Shown here one piece after another: positions 33,604 through 41,714 of a DNA stretch of 47,434 nucleotides (position 1 is the first letter of the stretch; each line of letters starts with the position of its first letter). Below the pieces are notes generated by a model. The model searched no databases. It worked only from the letters and a program-made list of their open reading frames with translations, and was not told the DNA's origin. Location of the stretch: positions 1 to 47,434 of the forward strand of contig JAEUQR010000150.1 of the NCBI GenBank assembly GCA_016789705.1. The letters run 5' to 3'. The stretch comes from Acidobacteriota bacterium. GTDB lineage: Bacteria > Acidobacteriota > Vicinamibacteria > Vicinamibacterales > UBA2999. Both the position numbers and the translations under genes were made by a program.

Positions 33604-35883
33604 TCAGCCGCGCGGACGCCGACGGGCGGGCGGCGTCTTCGTGGCCGGTGCGGGCCGGCGTCTGGCCGGCGGCGCGACCTTCTTCGCCGGCGCGGCTGCG
33701 GGCGCGGGCGCCACCATCGGCACCGGCTTCAGCACGCCGCCGCCGTACAGCCGCCGGTAGTCTTCGGCGGTGCCGAGAATCCGCTTCACGTAGTTCTGCG
33801 TCTCGGGGAACGGGATGTCGTCGATCCACTCATCGATGGGCAGCCCGGGACGTTCGCTCTTCCACCGCCGCACACGATGTCCGCCGGCGTTGTAGCCGGC
33901 GAGCGCGTAGGCCGGGTGGCCGAACTCCGCCACCAGATCGCCGAAGTACTCGGTGCCGATCGCCATGTTCACTTCCGGATCGGTGAGCCGATTCGTCGAG
34001 AACGGCCTGATGCCGAGCTGCCGCGCCACAGCGCGGCCAGTGGCGGGCATGACCTGCATGAGCCCGATGGCGCCGGCCGACGAGGCGATGCCGGCATCGA
34101 AGGTCGACTCCTGCGCCGCCAGCGCCACGACGAGATACGGATCCAGTCCGCGCCGCTTCGCGCTGCCCTCGAGCTGCTGCCAGTAGTCGATCGGGAAGAT
34201 CACGCGCAGCACGTCCGGCGGCAGCGACTGCCCGCCGGAGGCGAGATACTGCGGATACGCGCGCTTCATCGCGTTGATGGCAGGACGGAGCCGTCCGGCG
34301 CGATGGTGTGCCAGCGCCACCGTGGCCTGCAGCGCCGGCGAGTCACCGAACACTCGCCGAGCGAACTGCGCTTCGGCGAGCGCGAGGTCGTTCAGCCCGA
34401 GCGCCAGCAGCAGCGCGATCGGCCGCTCGGTGGGGGGCGGCGCGGGTCGCGGCCCGACGGCGGCGGTCACGCTCGTGGGCACGGTGGCGGCCTCACCGAG
34501 CTGCGCGAGCGCGAGGCGGCCGTAGTAGCTGTTGTGGTAGTCGGTGGCGGTGAGCACGAACCGCGCGGTGGCCCCGGCCGTATCGCCCAGGCGCTGCTTG
34601 GCGCGGCCGCTCCAATAGAGCCAGGGCGGACGGTAGTCGGAGCGCGGGAAGTTACGCGCGCCGGTCTCGAAGTAGGTGATGGCCGCGACGTCGTTGCGCT
34701 GCCGGTACGCCCACCAGCCCGCCTTCCAGGCCGCACGTTCGGCGAACCGCCCGGCCGGGAATCGCTGCACGAGCATGCCGAAGACCTCGGCCGCGGCCGC
34801 ATCGTCGTCGCCCAGGACGTACCAGACAGCGAGCCCGTCGAGCGCCTCTTCCGCCCAGGGACTATGACGATGGCCGTCGGCCAGCGCGCGCACGGCCTGC
34901 ACGTAGCCGTTCACGTCGCCGAGCCCGCGCAGCGCCAGCGCGTAGTGCAGTTGCGCCTCGGCCTGATGCGCGCCGGCGCCGGTGAGCGGGCGCAGGCGGT
35001 CGGCGGCGGCACGGAACTGTTTCGCCTGCACGTCGGCGGCGCCAATCCTGACCTCGGCCGCGTCGTGCTCGTCGCCCGTCGTGGCCGCGGCCACCTCGAC
35101 ATAGGCGGCCCGCGCGGGCGCCCAGCGCTTCGCCGCGTAGAGTGCGGCGGCCCGCGCGCGCGTCTTCTCGAGCCGCGCCGGGAACGGCACGTTCAGACTC
35201 TCGAGCCGCTCGAGCACCTCGCCGGATGCCCCCTCATCCGGCGACAGCGGATAGTCGTAGTAGACGACGCGATGCGCCTCGACGGCGCCGGCGGCATCAC
35301 CCGCGCGTTCCCGCGTGATGCCGAGCTGATGCGCCACGCGATCGGGGTCGCCGGGCCTGCTCGCGAGCAGGCGCGCGAACGTCTCAGCCGCGAGCGCATA
35401 CTCCCCGCGCTGCTCCTGCGTCTCGGCAAGGCGCCACAGCGCCTGTTCGGCGATCCAGGTGCGCGCCGGGGCCGGCCGCAGCGAGCCGAACGTCGCCGCT
35501 GCGGCATCGAGACGGCCCTGCCTGAGCGCGATGAGGCCGCGGTAGTACTTCACGTGGTCGGCGATGGGCGACTGATCCAGCGAGGCGTGTGTGACGAGGG
35601 CCGCCACGGACGTGGCGTCGCCGCCGCTCTCGAGCACGGTCACCGCGCGCGCGAAGTCCTTGAGCGGCGTCGTGAGTGCCGTGGCCGGCACCGGCGCCAG
35701 CCAGTAGGCGGCGGGCTGCGCCGGCACGGGATCGTGCGTCGTGGGCTGGAGCGGGGGCGCCGGCTCCTGCGCGGTCGAGATCGCCGGCAGCAGCAGGAGG
35801 CTGAAGGTCAGCAGGGTCGCGCCGGCGTGCCGCCGCCAGTGGCGGCTCGACGCGCGCGCGTGCCTGCTGGCCCGGACCGTCAC
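33604..35883 (-). CDS. Soluble lytic transglycosylase with TPR-like N-terminal solenoid
   Basis: The product is 759 aa from GTG 35883, overlapping the previous stop (GTGA). A signal peptide (LLTFSLLLLPAISTAQ) precedes a long alpha-helical superhelix (about 50-560) like the U-domain of Slt70. The C-terminal SLT domain has the catalytic glutamate at about 592 in ALAAQESTFD, then GAIGLMQVMPATG, MAIGTEYFGDLV and YALAGYNAGGHRV. It cleaves the MurNAc-GlcNAc bond of peptidoglycan in the periplasm, forming 1,6-anhydroMurNAc. A basic, Pro/Ala-rich tail of about 50 residues follows. It is coupled to the coiled-coil/GAF-like gene. Confidence 0.93.
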   Translation of the reverse strand: MTVRASRHARASSRHWRRHAGATLLTFSLLLLPAISTAQEPAPPLQPTTHDPVPAQPAAYWLAPVPATALTTPLKDFARAVTVLESGGDATSVAALVTHASLDQSPIADHVKYYRGLIALRQGRLDAAAATFGSLRPAPARTWIAEQALWRLAETQEQRGEYALAAETFARLLASRPGDPDRVAHQLGITRERAGDAAGAVEAHRVVYYDYPLSPDEGASGEVLERLESLNVPFPARLEKTRARAAALYAAKRWAPARAAYVEVAAATTGDEHDAAEVRIGAADVQAKQFRAAADRLRPLTGAGAHQAEAQLHYALALRGLGDVNGYVQAVRALADGHRHSPWAEEALDGLAVWYVLGDDDAAAAEVFGMLVQRFPAGRFAERAAWKAGWWAYRQRNDVAAITYFETGARNFPRSDYRPPWLYWSGRAKQRLGDTAGATARFVLTATDYHNSYYGRLALAQLGEAATVPTSVTAAVGPRPAPPPTERPIALLLALGLNDLALAEAQFARRVFGDSPALQATVALAHHRAGRLRPAINAMKRAYPQYLASGGQSLPPDVLRVIFPIDYWQQLEGSAKRRGLDPYLVVALAAQESTFDAGIASSAGAIGLMQVMPATGRAVARQLGIRPFSTNRLTDPEVNMAIGTEYFGDLVAEFGHPAYALAGYNAGGHRVRRWKSERPGLPIDEWIDDIPFPETQNYVKRILGTAEDYRRLYGGGVLKPVPMVAPAPAAAPAKKVAPPARRRPAPATKTPPARRRPRG

Positions 35884-37178
35884 GCGGACTGTGCGACCCG
35901 CGCCGTGCCGGCCCTGCCGGCCGTGGCGCGCTGTACGGCGAGGCCTTCGAGGCATCGCGCGGCATGACGAACGAGCACCTCGACCGGCGACGTCCAGCCG
36001 GGCGCCGAGGCCGCCGAGTCCTGATCCGCATAGAGCACGGCCACGGGACGGCCAGCCACGAGGAGCGGCACGGCAAGACCCGGCCGATCGGCCGGCGCGT
36101 CGCTGAAGGCGGGTGCGGACAGCACGGAGCCCGTGCCCGTGACCGCGGGTCGGCCGGTATTCACGGCCGCGGCGAGCGCGCCGACATCACTCGTGCTCTG
36201 CTCGATGGCACGGGGCTCCTGATCGAGCGCCCCGAACCCGAGCGTGCGCCAGCCGATGAGACGATCGCCCTTCACGACGAGCATCGCGGCGCGGCCGGAT
36301 TCCTTGCTCGCGCCCACGGTGAGCGCGTCGAGCACTTCAGGCAGCGACGTGGCATTGTCGAGCGTACGGACCGACTCGAGCATGCGCAGCGCGCTCGTCT
36401 GATGGGCATCAACGGCCTGACTGTGCAGCGCGGCCGCTTCGCGGGCCTCGGCCCTGAGCGACGCCAGCGTCGCTTCCGCGAGTTCGCGCGCCTGGGTCAT
36501 GCCGGCGTCGAACTCGGCGCGCAGGCGCGTGGCCTCGCCCGCGAGTTCGTCGCGCTCGCGCACAGCCTCGTCGCGTTCGCGCGTCGCGGCGTCGAGCGCG
36601 GCGCGCAGATCCGTGGCCACCGTGCCCTGCTCGGCGTCGAGCCGCGCGACCACGGCCGTGTGCTCCTCGATCTGGCGCGCGATGGCCGCTTCGTGTTCCG
36701 CCTGGAGACGCGCGATGGCCGCCTCCGACTCCTCGCGCACGCGGACGGCGCTCGCCTGGGCCTCGCGCAGTTCGTTGCGGATCGCCTCCACCGTGGCGTC
36801 GGCATCGGCCTTCACGCGGGCCAGCGCGTCCTGCGCCTCCTGGCGCTGGCGGTCGGCCTCGGCCGCGGCCGCCTCGGCCAGCCGCGCGGCCTCGAGCCGG
36901 GCCGCATCCGCCGCCTGCGCGACCAGGCCTTCATGCGTGGAGACGAGCGCCGCCTTCTCCCCCTCGAACGCCGCCTGGAGCTCGGCCTGAAGCGCGCTGC
37001 GCGCCTCGGTCACGGCCGCCGCCCGGGCCTCGTCGGCCACGGTGAGTGCCGCCGTGCGGTCGCGATCGGCCTCGGCCTTGACGTCGGTGACGGTGGCGTC
37101 GAATTCGGCCTCCAGGCGGGACTTCACCTCGGAGATCGCATCGGCGAGCGCTTGACGAAATCGGTCTTCCAGCGACAT
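35880..37178 (-). CDS. Coiled-coil protein with C-terminal GAF-like domain
   Basis: The product is 432 aa from ATG 37178 (MSLEDRFRQALADAISEVK); a longer frame upstream is not supported. Residues about 5-275 are a continuous Ala/Glu/Arg-rich coiled coil. From about 280 a GAF-like sensor domain follows (ALTVGASKESGRAAMLVV, LAVPLLVAGRPVAVLYADQ). It has no signal peptide, so it is probably cytoplasmic, with no output domain. The GTGA overlap with the secreted lytic transglycosylase is odd for proteins in different compartments. A role in coordinating wall turnover is only a guess. Filament or polar-scaffold proteins are an alternative. Confidence 0.7.
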   Translation of the reverse strand: MSLEDRFRQALADAISEVKSRLEAEFDATVTDVKAEADRDRTAALTVADEARAAAVTEARSALQAELQAAFEGEKAALVSTHEGLVAQAADAARLEAARLAEAAAAEADRQRQEAQDALARVKADADATVEAIRNELREAQASAVRVREESEAAIARLQAEHEAAIARQIEEHTAVVARLDAEQGTVATDLRAALDAATRERDEAVRERDELAGEATRLRAEFDAGMTQARELAEATLASLRAEAREAAALHSQAVDAHQTSALRMLESVRTLDNATSLPEVLDALTVGASKESGRAAMLVVKGDRLIGWRTLGFGALDQEPRAIEQSTSDVGALAAAVNTGRPAVTGTGSVLSAPAFSDAPADRPGLAVPLLVAGRPVAVLYADQDSAASAPGWTSPVEVLVRHAARCLEGLAVQRATAGRAGTARVAQSA

Positions 37179-37420
37179 GGCAGTCTCGAACAGGGGCGAA
37201 GTTGCGAACGTCAACGCGGCCGGGAGTGCGCGGTCCATCGGCGGAAAGTGCCCCTGATGCCGACGGGCGTCCTGTCACCAACGTATCGGGAGGACGCCCT
37301 GTCCGCATTATCGGGAGGCCGGCGTGCAGGGTCAAGAAACACCGTGCACTTCCGCTATCTCAGCTGCGCGGCGGGCACCGTGGCACCGGCTCGGCCGGGC
37401 TTCTGTCACGGTGTGCAAGG

Positions 37421-37429
37421 TGCTACTAT
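37421..37429 (+). promoter_or_regulatory. Extended -10 of ssrA
   Basis: TGC-TACTAT (37421-37429) matches an extended -10 and lies 51 bases before the mature tmRNA 5' end, leaving a leader for RNase P removal. TTCTGT 17 bases upstream is a poor -35. The rest of the 302-base gene-free stretch 37179-37480 shows nothing else beyond two ATCGGGAGG copies (near 37287 and 37310). Confidence 0.5.
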
Positions 37430-37480
37430 CGATCCACGGTTGCGCGTGTGGGACGGGATCCAGCGCGCGGCGCTCTACGT

Positions 37481-37834
37481 GGGGGCGACCTGGCTTCGAC
37501 GGGGGTGCAGAATCGTGGGATGCATGCCGAGCTCCACTAACTCGCAAATCTGGTGGGACATCCGTTAACTGCGGACAATCAGTACGCTCTCGCAGCCTAA
37601 ACCGCTGTGAGCGTCTTGCCTGACCTCGCCTGGTGGTTGGGGCCAAGACGCCATTAAACAGGCTGGCTCTCGCGTGGCGCCACGGCGCGCGAGGGTGAGA
37701 TTTACCGGGGCTGGCGCCTGCCGGTACTTCGCCGCTTCCACACGGCGGGCGCGAGAACCACGAAGCGGACACGCATGTAGAGTCCTGCGAGGACGTTCTC
37801 TCGGACGCGGGTTCGACTCCCGCCGCCTCCACCA
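37481..37834 (+). ncRNA. ssrA: tmRNA
   Basis: This 354-base transfer-messenger RNA rescues stalled ribosomes. The tRNA-like ends pair as GGGGGCG (37481-37487) with CGCCTCC (37824-37830), then A and encoded CCA. The 5' part reads GACCTGGCTTCGACGGGGG, the 3' T arm GCGGGTTCGACTCCCGC. The tag frame resumes at GCG 37571 and reads ADNQYALAA then TAA at 37598-37600; the ALAA end is the usual degradation signal. The middle is rich in pseudoknot-forming inverted repeats. It is a one-piece tmRNA, not permuted. Confidence 0.97.
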
Positions 37835-37840
37835 CTCCTT

Positions 37841-37860
37841 CACTACGCTCAGTCGTGGTG
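37841..37860 (+). other. Hairpin just after tmRNA
   Basis: CACTACG (37841-37847) pairs with CGTGGTG (37854-37860), one pair being U-G, around a 6-base loop, 7 bases after the tmRNA CCA. It has no T-tract. It may protect or define the precursor 3' end or help termination. Confidence 0.35.
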
Positions 37861-37903
37861 TCGGCCGCGAAGTCAGGCGCGCAAGTCGCGCCAGCGGCGC
37901 GAC

Positions 37904-38320
37904 TTAGCGGGCACAACTCCCGCTGACCACGACGAACGCTGCTCCGTCGATCAGCTCGGTTTTCCCGCCGCCTCCACTGTTTCTCCACGGCTGGTGCGCT
38001 TGATCCGAGCCGGTGGACTGACGTCTTCGCGGCTCGTCGCTAAGCGCCAAGCTGAGCGTGAGCCGGAACGGCTTCAGGAACCGATTCATCGTGCCCTGCG
38101 TCGGATGGTGGCGCGGATTGATCGCACGCAGCACGTTCGGTCCCGCCATCTTCACCTTCGCCGCGAACTCCTTCACGCCGATCGCGCGGATCACCTTGCC
38201 GAGCGCGACCTGAATCGGCACGCCCTCGTCCATGGCGGCCAGCAGGAACTCGCGGGCGAACGCCTGGTCGCGCAGGTCCTGCGTCAGCCCTTCGTTCCAG
38301 TCTCTGCTGCGTCGTGCCAT
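37904..38320 (-). CDS. Addiction-module antidote-like HTH protein with aberrant C-terminal tail
   Basis: The product is 138 aa from ATG 38320. Residues about 18-93 resemble small HTH antitoxins of the CC2985/HigA-like antidote family: DQAFAREFLLAAMDEGVPIQ, VIRAIGVKEFAAKVKMAGPN, then RFLKPFRLTLSLAL, where such proteins normally end. The extra 45 residues run through a 15-base copy of the tmRNA 3' end (read as SGGGGK) and are probably a read-on tail created by a rearrangement. No matching toxin gene stands beside it; its divergent partner module is decayed. G+C is lower than in the flanking chromosome. Confidence 0.6.
   Translation of the reverse strand: MARRSRDWNEGLTQDLRDQAFAREFLLAAMDEGVPIQVALGKVIRAIGVKEFAAKVKMAGPNVLRAINPRHHPTQGTMNRFLKPFRLTLSLALSDEPRRRQSTGSDQAHQPWRNSGGGGKTELIDGAAFVVVSGSCAR
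37915..37935 (+). repeat. 21-bp exact repeat, first copy (second at 42346-42366)
   Basis: AACTCCCGCTGACCACGACG plus A occurs at both places and nowhere else that I noticed. The copy at 42346 belongs to the trailing flank of module copy B; a diverged version is at about 38764-38786. It may be what is left of a third module copy, or an integration footprint. Confidence 0.7.
37963..37977 (+). repeat. Copy of the tmRNA 3' end, att-like direct repeat
   Basis: TCCCGCCGCCTCCAC repeats bases 37818-37832, the T-stem and acceptor 3' strand of ssrA, 145 bases further on in the same orientation. Integrative elements that use ssrA leave such a direct repeat. No integrase gene is present in the window. 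Confidence 0.7.
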
Positions 38321-38835
38321 GTCACTTCTCGCCGAGGTAGTCGCCAGCATTTCTGGGCGCGCCGGATGTCCTTCGCCTCAGCAACGGCCAGACTTGCCAG
38401 GAAGGTATCACCGCCCTCCGCGGCGAGTGACGGCATATCCGTCTCTGACGTATGCCCGATGCTCGCCGTGCAACCGCGGTGAGCATGGCCATCACCCCGG
38501 TGCCATCGGTCGCGTCCATCAGCGAAGGCACGGGGGCTCTCGCAGCCGCGCTTCGCTGAACTGCCGGGCGTCTCGTTGCGGACGCTGCAGGAGTGGGAGC
38601 AAGGCCGCCGTGCGCCCTCCGGCGCGGCACGGACGCTGTTGTTGATAGCCGCCAGGAATCCCCGCGCGCTCCTTGACGTGGCGGCAACTGTCACCGACAG
38701 CACGTGTTGACCCCAGAAGCCGCGCGCTATCCGCACGTTACCGATCTCGCGCTTTTCGCGTTCAACAAATCCCGCCGAGCACGACGATCCTGTGTCCCCC
38801 GCCCAGCCCGTGTCTACGGCCACGAAGCGCTTCGA
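38048..38835. repeat. Module copy A: direct repeat of a toxin-antitoxin-like block
   Basis: This block is homologous to 41536-42415 in the same orientation. Shared parts are the end of the minus-strand HTH gene, its start (GCCATGTCACTTCTC), the control region, the XRE antitoxin remnant, and a trailing flank beginning GTTACCGATCTCGCGCTTTT (38737). Copy A keeps the minus-strand HTH gene but has lost about 350 bases covering the toxin. Confidence 0.75.
38431..38706 (+). pseudogene. Remnant of toxin-antitoxin operon (copy A)
   Basis: The degenerate control region (38431-38456, compare 41680-41702) is followed by a few bases of the toxin start. The sequence then jumps, near 38480, into the antitoxin: from CGGTGCCATCGGTCGCG on, it matches the intact antitoxin gene (42098-42288) for about 200 bases, including ACGCTGCAGGAGTGGGAGCA. 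Frameshifts and a missing ATG-proximal region make it non-coding. The gene-free stretch 38707-38911 holds the rest of the trailing flank and otherwise nothing I recognise. Confidence 0.75.
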
Positions 38836-38911
38836 CCTCGTAGCAGCCGAGCCTGAGTCTAAGGAGCTGGGGACTTGTTCGACCGAGCACCTGCCGCTAC
38901 GCTGACAGGCC

Positions 38912-39721
38912 ATGCACGCTCCTCCCCGCCGGGCACGATGCATGAGCGCGCTGGTCGTTGCGGCGCTCGTGTGCAGCCAGCTTACGCTCGCGACTGCGCA
39001 GACAGCCGAAGGCCCTGCCCTCCTCGCGGCGTTCAAGGTATGGCAGAAGACCGCGGCGCCGAGCGTCGAATGGTCAGCCGCTCTCGAGCAATACCGCGCC
39101 AAGCTCGTGCGCGACGGGCGCGCCCCCGCCGCCGTGGACCGAGCCATACGCCTCATCACCGCCTACGACGAGGCCGAACTCTATGATGCCGCCTATACGA
39201 AGACGCCGGAGTTTAATACGCAGCCGAACCAGTTGCTCGTCGAGGCGGCGCGCGGCGTCAGGCCTGGCCGCGCCCTCGACGTCGGCATGGGCATGGGGCG
39301 CAACGCCCTGCATCTCGCACGTGCCGGGTGGGACGTGACCGGCTTCGACGTCTCATCCGTCGGTGTCCGTCATGCCGAAGCGACCGCACGAACCGAGAAG
39401 GTCCGGCTCAAGGCCCTCGTCGCAGCCGACGAGGAGTTCGATTTCGGCACCGCACAGTGGGACCTCATCGCGCTCATCTACACGATCGAAACACGGAGCA
39501 TCCACAGCGTCCGCCGCGCCTCGCGCCCAGGCGGCGTGGTCGTCGTCGAGGCCGGGATCAACGCGGACCCCAAGGCCGCATTCGGGTACGCGCCCGGCGA
39601 GTTGCTGGCCCTCTGAGAGGGCTTCGAGATCGTGCGGCACGAACAGGTCGAGGGTGCGTACGACTGGGGACCCGAGCGCATTCAGCTGGTGCGCCTCATC
39701 GCGCGTAAACCGCTGCGCTGA
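38912..39721 (+). pseudogene. Exported class I methyltransferase with in-frame TGA
   Basis: ATG 38912 (or 38942) begins a signal-peptide-like segment (MSALVVAALVCSQLTLATAQ). Motif I is LDVGMGMGRNALHLA, followed by WDVTGFDVS, and the reading frame is open for 234 codons to TGA at 39614. Beyond it the same frame continues with EGFEIVRHEQVEGAYDWGP and RLIARKPLR to a second TGA at 39719-39721; this is the normal end of such methyltransferases. So a single nonsense change appears to have cut the last 34 residues. A signal peptide on a SAM-dependent enzyme is unusual. Sequencing error or readthrough are alternatives. Confidence 0.7.
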
Positions 39722-39735
39722 GTGCGATCTCCCTG

Positions 39736-39744
39736 TGGGATACT
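39736..39744 (+). promoter_or_regulatory. Extended -10 upstream of the FN3 protein gene
   Basis: TGG-GATACT (39736-39744) fits an extended -10, about 100 bases before ATG 39848. No clear -35 is seen. Confidence 0.35.
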
Positions 39745-39847
39745 GTGTGGGAGCAGGACCTCCCTCCACCAGCGGGTGCCATAACCGTTGGGCAGTCCCT
39801 CGATTGGCGACATCGCGACCGACGAAAGCGATCGAGAGGAGTTGACC

Positions 39848-41323
39848 ATGTTCGACAACGGCACTGGCGCTGCACGTCTGAACGTGTGCCTTTGGATTTC
39901 GTGGGGCCTTGCGTCGCGTCGAGTGACCACGCTTCTCCTCGCGTGCGCGCTCACGCTCGCATCCGGCGCTCCGGCGTTGGCGCAGCGCCTGTTCGCGCGC
40001 GTCGATCCATACCTCGGCGAGCTCGCCACTTCTTCTGGACGCCTGGGGCAGCTCGTCTCCGTGGCCGGCGCACCCGTGCAGTGTCGCGACAACACATCCC
40101 CCCAGACGTGGACGCTCGAGAACGGCCGCTACCTCGCGTGGGGCGTGAACAGCGATCTGTGTCTCATCGACCTGGTGTCGGGCCGCGTGCGCCTGCTGCC
40201 CGACACCGGCGGGCCCGTAGCCGCCAGCCCCAGCAGCTTCGTCTTGGTGTTCGGGTTGTACGGCACGCTCGGACTGCTCACGGCGCCAGACGCGGCGATG
40301 ACTCGCGTCGACGTGCCGTCACGGATCGTCCCCGGCGTCCTCGGGTGGTCACTCTGGTCGTACGCGCTCGCCGACGCGGGACGCACGCTGCTCGTCCTGG
40401 AGTCGGACTTCTCGCCGCCGGTTCTTGGACACGTGACCATGCCACCGGTGCTTACCCGCGTCTCAGTCGCCACGGGCGCGATCCTCGACCAGCGCTCGCT
40501 GCCGTGGCCGATCGTCGTCACGTCGATCGCCGTCAGTCCCGCCGGCGAACGGCTGGCGCTCGTGGCCGCTAACGTCTATGGCTCGCCAGGTGGACTTCTC
40601 ATGATTGCCCCGGACACGCTCGCTCCACTGGCGCTTACGACCGCGATCACGCCCGCGGCCATCGGCTGGCTCGGCCCATCGGTGCACTGGGCCAGCGCGA
40701 GCCGCCTCGCGGTCTTCACGTTTGACGACACCACTGCCGACGCGCAGCTCGTATTGATCGATGCGTCGACCCTGAGGCGGCTCGCCGATTTTTCCGACCT
40801 GCGTCCCGAGGTGCCCCTCCTGCCCGGCAAGCGGGGCCGAAGCGTCACGCCGTTGGTGCATGTGGACCCCAACGCCCAGGTGGCGTTTATCACCGAGGAA
40901 GAAACGCACAGCGGCAGCGGCACGTTCGATAGGACCAGAGTTCGCGCGACGTTGAAGGCCTTCGACCTCGCCTCCGGCCGGCCGCGCGATGCCACCGATC
41001 TCGGGGCGCTGTTCGGCTCCCTCGGCCTCACGCTTCCCGAGCGCCTGTTCGTCATCCCCACACCGGCTGCACCCACTGGACTCACGGCTAACAGCAGCGG
41101 CTCGACCGTCACGCTCACGTGGAACGCCGTGGTGGGCGCCACACACTACGTCATCGAGAGTGGCTCGGCGCCCGGCCTTGCCAACCTCGCCGCCTTGACC
41201 GTGTCGGGCACCTCGCTCGCCGTGCCCGGCGTGCCTCTGGGGGTGTATTACCTGCGTATCCGAGCTGTCGGCGTTGGCGGCCAAGGTCCAAGGTCGGCTG
41301 ACGTCGCGGTCGCCGTGCACTGA
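39848..41323 (+). CDS. Secreted beta-propeller-like protein with C-terminal FN3 domain
   Basis: The product is 491 aa. ATG 39848 has GAGAGGAG upstream, so the 20-codon extension to 39788 is not needed. An N-terminal signal peptide follows a polar leader (TTLLLACALTLASGAPALAQ). The middle (about 45-400) is made of repeated beta segments such as RYLAWGVNSDLCLIDLVSGR and AGERLALVAANVYG, like a WD40/TolB propeller without clear sequence signature. The last 90 residues are a fibronectin type III domain (APTGLTANSSGSTVTLTWNA, VVGATHYVIESG). The function is unknown. It sits inside the accessory region between the two module copies. Confidence 0.75.
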   Translation: MFDNGTGAARLNVCLWISWGLASRRVTTLLLACALTLASGAPALAQRLFARVDPYLGELATSSGRLGQLVSVAGAPVQCRDNTSPQTWTLENGRYLAWGVNSDLCLIDLVSGRVRLLPDTGGPVAASPSSFVLVFGLYGTLGLLTAPDAAMTRVDVPSRIVPGVLGWSLWSYALADAGRTLLVLESDFSPPVLGHVTMPPVLTRVSVATGAILDQRSLPWPIVVTSIAVSPAGERLALVAANVYGSPGGLLMIAPDTLAPLALTTAITPAAIGWLGPSVHWASASRLAVFTFDDTTADAQLVLIDASTLRRLADFSDLRPEVPLLPGKRGRSVTPLVHVDPNAQVAFITEEETHSGSGTFDRTRVRATLKAFDLASGRPRDATDLGALFGSLGLTLPERLFVIPTPAAPTGLTANSSGSTVTLTWNAVVGATHYVIESGSAPGLANLAALTVSGTSLAVPGVPLGVYYLRIRAVGVGGQGPRSADVAVAVH

Positions 41324-41535
41324 AACCCGCTGGGGATGGGGCGCTGATTCTCCGGGACGGTCAGCAGCAGAGCGTCCGGGTTCCCACACGCCCATATCGA
41401 AGGCGTGCGACACGAGGCGCGTGCACGACTTCAGGGGTCGCCAGTCGCCAAATCGAGGAGGCGGCGCTGTAGCGCGGAGGTTCGAGCGGGGCTGAGGATA
41501 CGCGGCGCGGCGCCGGCTCCGCTCGTCAATCCGCG
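41324..41535. other. Gene-free stretch, no recognisable content
   Basis: These bases follow the FN3 protein gene. I see no gene, RNA or convincing hairpin in them. The next 180 bases hold the remnant and control region of module copy B. Confidence 0.5.
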
Positions 41536-41565
41536 CGAGGCTCAGCTTGAGTCGGAACGCGCCAT
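41536..41565 (-). pseudogene. Remnant of the minus-strand HTH gene (copy B)
   Basis: CTCAGCTTGAGTCGGAAC corresponds to the C-terminal codons of the HTH gene at about 38052-38070 and is joined directly to CGCCATGTCAC, its start region. About 240 bases, the whole HTH core, are deleted. Confidence 0.65.
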
Positions 41566-41673
41566 GTCACTTCTCCCCGAGGTCGTCGCGCCAGTCTTGC
41601 TGGGGACGCCGGATGTCCTTCGCCTCAACAACGGCCAGACTTGCCAAGAAAGCAGCACCACCTCCCGCAGCGA

Positions 41674-41703
41674 TTGACGGCCTATACGTCTCTGACGTAT
41701 ATT
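41674..41703 (+). promoter_or_regulatory. Toxin-antitoxin promoter with embedded palindromic operator
   Basis: TTGACG (41674-41679) and TATATT (41698-41703) are 18 bases apart. Between them lies a perfect inverted repeat, TATACGTC-TCT-GACGTATA (41683-41701), which overlaps the -10. This is the classic layout for autorepression by the antitoxin. Transcription would start about 5 bases before the toxin GTG. In copy A both boxes and the palindrome are damaged. Confidence 0.75.
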
Positions 41704-41714
41704 CGACGCCAGTC

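Noticed and set aside
33601..35967. A 788-codon plus-strand open frame
   Set aside because: It mirrors the lytic transglycosylase gene, whose product has clear catalytic motifs; the antisense product is only Arg/Gly/Glu-rich.
39614..39616. UGA as a selenocysteine codon in the methyltransferase
   Set aside because: No conserved Cys is expected at this place in the family, no hairpin typical of a bacterial SECIS is evident just after it, and no selenocysteine gene is in the window.
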